From Elusimicrobiota bacterium (lineage in GTDB: Bacteria; Ratteibacteria; UBA8468; B48-G9; JAFGKM01), in contig JAAYXZ010000051.1 in assembly GCA_012515635.1 (NCBI GenBank), positions 1 through 17,487 on the forward strand: a stretch of DNA of 17,487 bases. Direction: 5' to 3'. Shown piece by piece: positions 14,367-17,487 of the stretch. Numbering within the stretch: the first letter of the stretch is position 1; each line of letters begins with the position of its first letter. The notes under the pieces are model-generated. The model made no database searches, was not told the origin of the DNA, and saw only the letters and a list, made by a program, of their open reading frames with translations. The position numbers were made by a program, and so were the translations under genes.

Positions 14367-14780
14367 CTATATTTTTTCCCCCGTGCTTGCTCTGGAGAGA
14401 GACGAGTATTTCACGCCTTTCAATGACTTAAGCAGGCCATAGGTCTTCCGCACAACCTCAGCTCTCCCTTTAACGACGATTATCTCAAGGCAGTTGTGAT
14501 GGTCCATATGTATATGCTGGGTGGAGATAATGCTTTCAAAGTAATCGTGCTGTATATCCATTATTTTTGAAAGAAGGTCTCTTTTATGGTGGTCATAGAC
14601 AAGCAGGATGCACCCGGCAACGGTGGCGCCCTTTTCCCACTCCTCATCCACGAACTCTTTTCTTATGATGTCCCTGATGGCTTCAGAGCGGTTCTGATAG
14701 CCCCCCTTTTGGATATAGCGGTCAAATGCCGCAAGAAGGTCTTCCTCTATGGATACTCCAAACCGTATTATCTTTTTCAT
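14367..14780 (-). CDS. nikR: Nickel-responsive transcriptional regulator NikR
   Basis: Ribbon-helix-helix repressor that binds DNA when loaded with nickel, 137 residues. Residues 1-45 form the DNA-binding domain (IIRFGVSIEEDLLAAFDRYI, then GYQNRSEAIRDIIRKEF), very close to the NikR pattern. The C-terminal ACT-like domain has the nickel-site residues: His in IQHDYFES (residue 78), then STQHIHMDHHNCLEI with two His of the HIH pair and a Cys. Length matches E. coli NikR (133). It is convergent with the PurM-like gene (20 bases apart) and divergent from kdsB. No nickel transporter or hydrogenase is in the window, so its targets lie elsewhere. The start has no Shine-Dalgarno, and the predicted promoter leaves only about five untranslated bases. 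Confidence 0.93.
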   Translation of the reverse strand: MKKIIRFGVSIEEDLLAAFDRYIQKGGYQNRSEAIRDIIRKEFVDEEWEKGATVAGCILLVYDHHKRDLLSKIMDIQHDYFESIISTQHIHMDHHNCLEIIVVKGRAEVVRKTYGLLKSLKGVKYSSLSRASTGEKI

Positions 14781-14791
14781 AGATAACTTAT

Positions 14792-14820
14792 ATTTTATCT
14801 TATTCCTTTCTATGATACAA
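14792..14820 (-). promoter_or_regulatory. Predicted nikR promoter
   Basis: On the - strand, TTGTAT (14820-14815) and TAAAAT (14797-14792) are 17 bases apart. The start would fall near 14785, about five bases before the nikR ATG. The -35 is imperfect (three of six) and overlaps the kdsB -10 on the other strand. Confidence 0.45.
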
Positions 14821-14821
14821 T
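14813..14821 (+). promoter_or_regulatory. Predicted kdsB extended -10 promoter
   Basis: TGATACAAT is an extended -10 followed by TTT. Transcription would start near 14828, giving a ~20-base leader containing the ribosome site GAGGGA (14839-14844) before the ATG at 14848. No recognisable -35 is found at 17-18 bases. Confidence 0.5.
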
Positions 14822-14847
14822 TTTAGGTCGGAACGAACGAGGGAAAA

Positions 14848-15597
14848 ATGAAAAAAGAGACAATTATATGCATAATACCTGCAAGATACGGCTCTGAGAG
14901 ATTACAGGGCAAGGTTCTTTACAAGATAAACGGAAAAACAATTTTGCGCAGGGTATATGAACGGGCAAAAAAAATCAAACAGTTCTCTGCCATCTATATC
15001 GCTACGGACGACGACAGGATAGCGGAAGAAGGGTACGGAATGGGGGCAGGGGTGATAATGACTTCTTCCAATTGTATGAGCGGCAGTGATAGGGCGGCGG
15101 AAGCGGCAAAAGATATGAAAGCGGATATCATCGTGAACATACAGGCAGATGAACCGTTTTTGCCTGCGGAAGCAGTGGAAAAACCGCTTGAGATGATGAG
15201 GAAAGACAAAAAATTGTATGTCGTTACATCCTCAACAAGAATAAGAAAGGCAGAGGAATTATATGACCCGAACATTGTAAAAATCGTCTTTGATGAAGAG
15301 GGCAACACACTCTACTCTTCAAGAGCGCTCATACCCTATCCATCCTTATATTTTTCAGGCAGCGCACCCGCCCTTTTGAAAAAGGTGCGGTTTTACAAAC
15401 ATATCGGCGTATATCTATTCAGGAAAGATTTTCTTGCCACCTTCCATAAACTGCCTTTAACGCCGTTGGAGAGAATAGAAAAACTTGAACAGTTAAGAAT
15501 CATAGAGAACGGTTATACATTGAAAACAGCGGTAATTCAAAAAGATTCTCCCTGTGTGGACACTCTGGAAGATATCAAGAAACTGCAGGCGGCTTAA
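14848..15597 (+). CDS. kdsB: 3-deoxy-manno-octulosonate (Kdo) cytidylyltransferase
   Basis: Cytoplasmic enzyme that activates Kdo with CTP to CMP-Kdo, the donor for the inner core of lipopolysaccharide. The 249 residues keep IICIIPARYGSERLQGK (6-22; the family's nucleotide-binding R..S.R..GK pattern), IATDDDRIAE, SGSDRAAEA (78-86), the metal-binding VNIQADEPF (96-104, D101), NTLYSSRALIPYP, YKHIGVYLFRKDFL and LTPLERIEKLEQLRIIENG. Length fits KdsB (about 245-250). It is divergent from nikR, and its 3' end meets trpE tail to tail only seven bases apart. With lpxB, msbA and the PagL-like gene it supports a lipopolysaccharide-bearing outer membrane. Closely related CMP-sugar synthetases exist, but the IQADEPF and LEKLEQLR patterns favour Kdo. 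Confidence 0.93.
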   Translation: MKKETIICIIPARYGSERLQGKVLYKINGKTILRRVYERAKKIKQFSAIYIATDDDRIAEEGYGMGAGVIMTSSNCMSGSDRAAEAAKDMKADIIVNIQADEPFLPAEAVEKPLEMMRKDKKLYVVTSSTRIRKAEELYDPNIVKIVFDEEGNTLYSSRALIPYPSLYFSGSAPALLKKVRFYKHIGVYLFRKDFLATFHKLPLTPLERIEKLEQLRIIENGYTLKTAVIQKDSPCVDTLEDIKKLQAA

Positions 15598-15604
15598 GAC
15601 AATC

Positions 15605-17083
15605 TCATATCTTTTTCGCAAGGTTATATGCCTCTATCATTCCCCTTGCTTTGTTCTCTGTCTCCCTATACTCTTTCTCAGGCACAGAGTCGGCTACAAT
15701 ACCTGCGCCTGTCTGCAGGGAGAGATTATTGCCCTTTACAACAAAGGTTCTTATGGTGATACAGAAGTCCATATTTCCCTGTAAACTGAAATATCCTACC
15801 GCCCCCGCGTAAGGACCTCGCTTCTCTGCTTCCAACCCCTCAATAATCTCCATAGCCCTTGTCTTTGGAGCGCCCGATACCGTGCCTGCGGGAAAGGTCG
15901 CCGATATAAGGTCTATCGCTCTCTTGCGTGGCTTGAGAGTTCCTTCTACATTGGATACGATATGTATAACATGAGAATATTTCTCTATAGCCATCAAGTC
16001 CGTTACTTTTACGGTTTTAGGAGAGCAGACCTTTTCAAGGTCGGCTTTTCCAAGGTCAACAAGCATTAAATGTTCCGCTATTTCTTTCTTGTCCGCAAGC
16101 AGGTCCTTCTCTAAATGCTCTTCCTCTTTTTTGTTTTTTCCTCTTGTCCTTGTCCCCGCAATAGGTCGTGTTGTTGCAGTTTTTCCGTCTAATTTCACGA
16201 GTATCTCAGGTGATGAACCGACAAGTTTGAACTCCCCCGCATCAAGGTAAAACATATACGGAGAAGGGTTGATAGTTCTCAAAGCCCTGTAGATATTGAA
16301 AGGAGATACATCCAGTTTTTTCTGCCATTTTTGGGATATTACCGCTTGCAGTATCTCGTCGTCCTGTATGTGTCGCTTGATTTTCGTCACGGATTTCATA
16401 AAGTTTTTTTTGCTAATGTTGCTGACAAATTGCTGTTTGGAAGCGCGCGGTGTCGGATATTGAAGGATAAACGACGGTTTCTCTATCTGTCTCCTTATGT
16501 TTTTAATAGATTGACAAGCGCGTTCGTATGCCTGCTTCAATGAAACATCTTTTGTGTCGGCATTGGAGACAATAACCATCTTTCTTTTAAAATGGTCAAA
16601 GATGACCATATTCTCTATTAACATAAAAAAGAAGTCAGGAGCAAGAAGTTTATCAGGCGAGGTATCAGGCAGTTTATCAACCTGTCTCACGAAGTCATAG
16701 GAGAAATAACCTATAAGCCCCCCTGTGAAACCGGGCAGTGACGGATAAGAAGGAGCGCGGTTGTCTTGCAGTAATTTATCTATCACAGATACAGGGCGTT
16801 TGGATGAGATTCTCTGTTTTTCTCCCGAACGGTTGTGATAAATCTCAATCATATCCCCTTTGCCTTTTATGACCAGTTCGGGGTTGGTTCCCAAAAACGA
16901 GTATCTGCCGACCTTCTCTTCCTGTTCAGCGCTTTCAAGCAGAAAATTATAACTGCCTTTCTTGAGTTTCAAAAATGCAGAGACAGGCGTCTCCATATCC
17001 CCTATAAGTTCAGCATAGACAGGGACTCTTTTATATCTCTTTGAGAGTTCTTTAAAGGTCTTAAAGTCAGGATATAGTGTCAT
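15605..17083 (-). CDS. trpE: Anthranilate synthase component I
   Basis: Chorismate-utilising subunit of anthranilate synthase, the first committed step of tryptophan synthesis; it needs a glutamine amidotransferase partner (TrpG) for ammonia. The 492 residues include the tryptophan feedback-site motif LLES (48-51), GGLIGYFSYD (121-130), RPIAGTRTRG (306-315), KYSHVIHIVS (368-377), PAGTVSGAPKTRAMEII (398-414), GAVGYFSLQGNMDFCITIRT and QTGAGIVADS. The normally invariant DLGRND segment reads DLGKADLEKV (343-352), with Ala for Asn. AAAAGGAG lies ten bases before the ATG on the - strand. No trpG, trpD or other trp gene adjoins it in the window, although a ferredoxin gene lies upstream. The LLES motif favours TrpE over the related PabB. 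Confidence 0.92.
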   Translation of the reverse strand: MTLYPDFKTFKELSKRYKRVPVYAELIGDMETPVSAFLKLKKGSYNFLLESAEQEEKVGRYSFLGTNPELVIKGKGDMIEIYHNRSGEKQRISSKRPVSVIDKLLQDNRAPSYPSLPGFTGGLIGYFSYDFVRQVDKLPDTSPDKLLAPDFFFMLIENMVIFDHFKRKMVIVSNADTKDVSLKQAYERACQSIKNIRRQIEKPSFILQYPTPRASKQQFVSNISKKNFMKSVTKIKRHIQDDEILQAVISQKWQKKLDVSPFNIYRALRTINPSPYMFYLDAGEFKLVGSSPEILVKLDGKTATTRPIAGTRTRGKNKKEEEHLEKDLLADKKEIAEHLMLVDLGKADLEKVCSPKTVKVTDLMAIEKYSHVIHIVSNVEGTLKPRKRAIDLISATFPAGTVSGAPKTRAMEIIEGLEAEKRGPYAGAVGYFSLQGNMDFCITIRTFVVKGNNLSLQTGAGIVADSVPEKEYRETENKARGMIEAYNLAKKI

Positions 17084-17125
17084 TAGGCATCATCTCCTTT
17101 TGTCCTGCGCTTATCTCTTTAATTT

Positions 17126-17170
17126 GGGCGGATGCAGTTTGTTGGGTATGGAGACACACATACCCCGCCC
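17126..17170 (-). other. Structured region in the ferredoxin-trpE interval
   Basis: In - strand RNA, GGGCGG (17170-17165) can pair with CCGCCC (17131-17126). Inside it, GGTATG pairs with CATACC around an eight-base loop (inner arms 17159-17165 and 17144-17150, sharing one base with the outer stem), leaving a 12-13 base bulge on the 3' side. No T run follows, so this is not a simple terminator. It lies about 43 bases before the trpE start and could be a regulatory leader fold. Confidence 0.4.
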
Positions 17171-17205
17171 TCTTGGAAGGAAAGAGATACCAAAATACTC
17201 CCAAA

Positions 17206-17219
17206 GGCGTGTCAACGCC
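17206..17219 (-). terminator. Weak hairpin just after the ferredoxin gene
   Basis: On the - strand, GGCGT and ACGCC flank a TGAC loop, with a possible two-pair extension, followed by only three T. It begins 11 bases after the ferredoxin stop. It may be a pause or weak terminator. The loop arm also contains TTGACA (17215-17210), but no good -10 follows at 16-18 bases. Confidence 0.25.
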
Positions 17220-17230
17220 CTGTCCAACGC

Positions 17231-17419
17231 TTATTCCTCAATAATGATTGCTTCTACGGGACAACTCTCAACCGCTTCTCTGACTTTCTCTATCAGGTCT
17301 CCGGAGATATTCTGTGTCTTTACTATGGAGAGCGCCTCAGGCATCTCAAAAACCTCAGGGCAAATATCCACGCAAAGTCCGCAACCTGTGCAAAGATTCT
17401 CATCAACGCTTACCTTCAT
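17231..17419 (-). CDS. Small [4Fe-4S] ferredoxin, Thermotoga type
   Basis: Soluble electron carrier of 62 residues with a single [4Fe-4S] cluster. The ligands are C10, C13 and C16 in CTGCGLCVDIC and C53 in ESCPVEAI. C20 is the extra cysteine that in related ferredoxins forms a disulfide, but its usual partner is absent. The second cluster half is replaced by a helix-rich linker, as in the monocluster ferredoxins of Thermotoga and Desulfovibrio. AAGGAGG (17431-17425) lies five bases before the ATG, with a consensus promoter upstream. trpE follows 147 bases downstream on the same strand and may be partly co-transcribed; no functional link between them is obvious. Confidence 0.94.
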   Translation of the reverse strand: MKVSVDENLCTGCGLCVDICPEVFEMPEALSIVKTQNISGDLIEKVREAVESCPVEAIIIEE

Positions 17420-17458
17420 TCAATCCTCCTTGTATAAAATAAAAGTGATGTTTGGAAA

Positions 17459-17487
17459 ATTGTAATATCTGTTTTTTTTTTTGTCAA
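17459..17487 (-). promoter_or_regulatory. Consensus promoter of the ferredoxin gene
   Basis: On the - strand, TTGACA (17487-17482) and TACAAT (17464-17459) are exactly 17 bases apart, with an A-rich spacer. The start would be near 17452, giving a leader of about 33 bases with a strong ribosome site. It has the same hexamers and spacing as the lpxB promoter. The -35 touches the window edge. Confidence 0.75.

Noticed and set aside
14781..14847. NikR operator in the nikR-kdsB interval
   Set aside because: Only one weak half-site-like TGATAC was found; the matching half at the E. coli spacing (GTATGA, 16 bases) is absent.
17111..17161. 16-codon ORF on the - strand ahead of trpE as a possible Trp leader peptide
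   Set aside because: Its translation (MCVSIPNKLHPPKLKR) has no tryptophan, and no alternative terminator/antiterminator pair with a T run is visible.
1..17487. CRISPR arrays, insertion sequences, phage genes, toxin-antitoxin pairs, tRNA or rRNA genes
   Set aside because: No regular repeats, transposase or integrase motifs, tRNA folds or rRNA segments were recognised, and nearly all of the window is accounted for by conserved housekeeping-type genes.

Overview
The window reads as chromosomal DNA of an anaerobic (or strongly microaerophilic) Gram-negative-type bacterium of moderate GC content. The outer-membrane case rests on an lpxB-msbA pair, kdsB and a PagL-like lipid A deacylase. The anaerobic case rests on hybrid cluster protein, a DUF39 plus NIL-ferredoxin homocysteine pair, a radical SAM enzyme and small ferredoxins. 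Lineage cannot be fixed from the sequence. The mix would suit a sparsely cultivated phylum such as Omnitrophota or a relative, but that is a guess.

Positions 1-8040 (+ strand) form one tightly packed sulfur and Fe-S gene string. It opens with the 3' two thirds of hcp, then cysK (cysteine synthesis), then a DUF39 protein and a NIL-domain ferredoxin, which together match the aspartate-semialdehyde-to-homocysteine system known from methanogens. Next come a NifS/IscS cysteine desulfurase, nadA (quinolinate synthase, a [4Fe-4S] enzyme), a NifU/IscU scaffold, an RseC-like membrane protein, an Nfu-type Fe-S carrier and mnmA (tRNA 2-thiouridine). Genes are separated by a few bases or overlap, and the run ends in a hairpin plus T tract at 8014-8038. 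Read as a unit, it takes sulfide into cysteine and homocysteine, mobilises cysteine sulfur, and spends it on Fe-S clusters, NAD and tRNA thiolation.

Positions 8041-14346 (+ strand) hold an unidentified radical SAM protein with extra C-terminal cysteines, the PagL-like protein, lpxB, an MsbA-type ABC exporter and a divergent PurM-like protein. lpxB has a textbook promoter (TTGACA, 17 bp, TACAAT) that puts the predicted transcript start on its ATG, so its mRNA is probably leaderless.

Positions 14347-17487 hold nikR (- strand) divergent from kdsB (+ strand), with promoters that overlap physically. A - strand pair follows, a 62-residue ferredoxin then trpE, with a folded-looking stretch between them. 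The ferredoxin promoter has the same TTGACA, 17 bp, TACAAT layout as lpxB.

I see no CRISPR array, insertion sequence, tRNA, rRNA, phage gene or obvious defence system. The most interesting content is the archaeal-type homocysteine pathway inside an all-in-one sulfur operon, the MnmA lacking the usual second catalytic cysteine, and the predicted leaderless starts. No gap between genes exceeds 300 bases.
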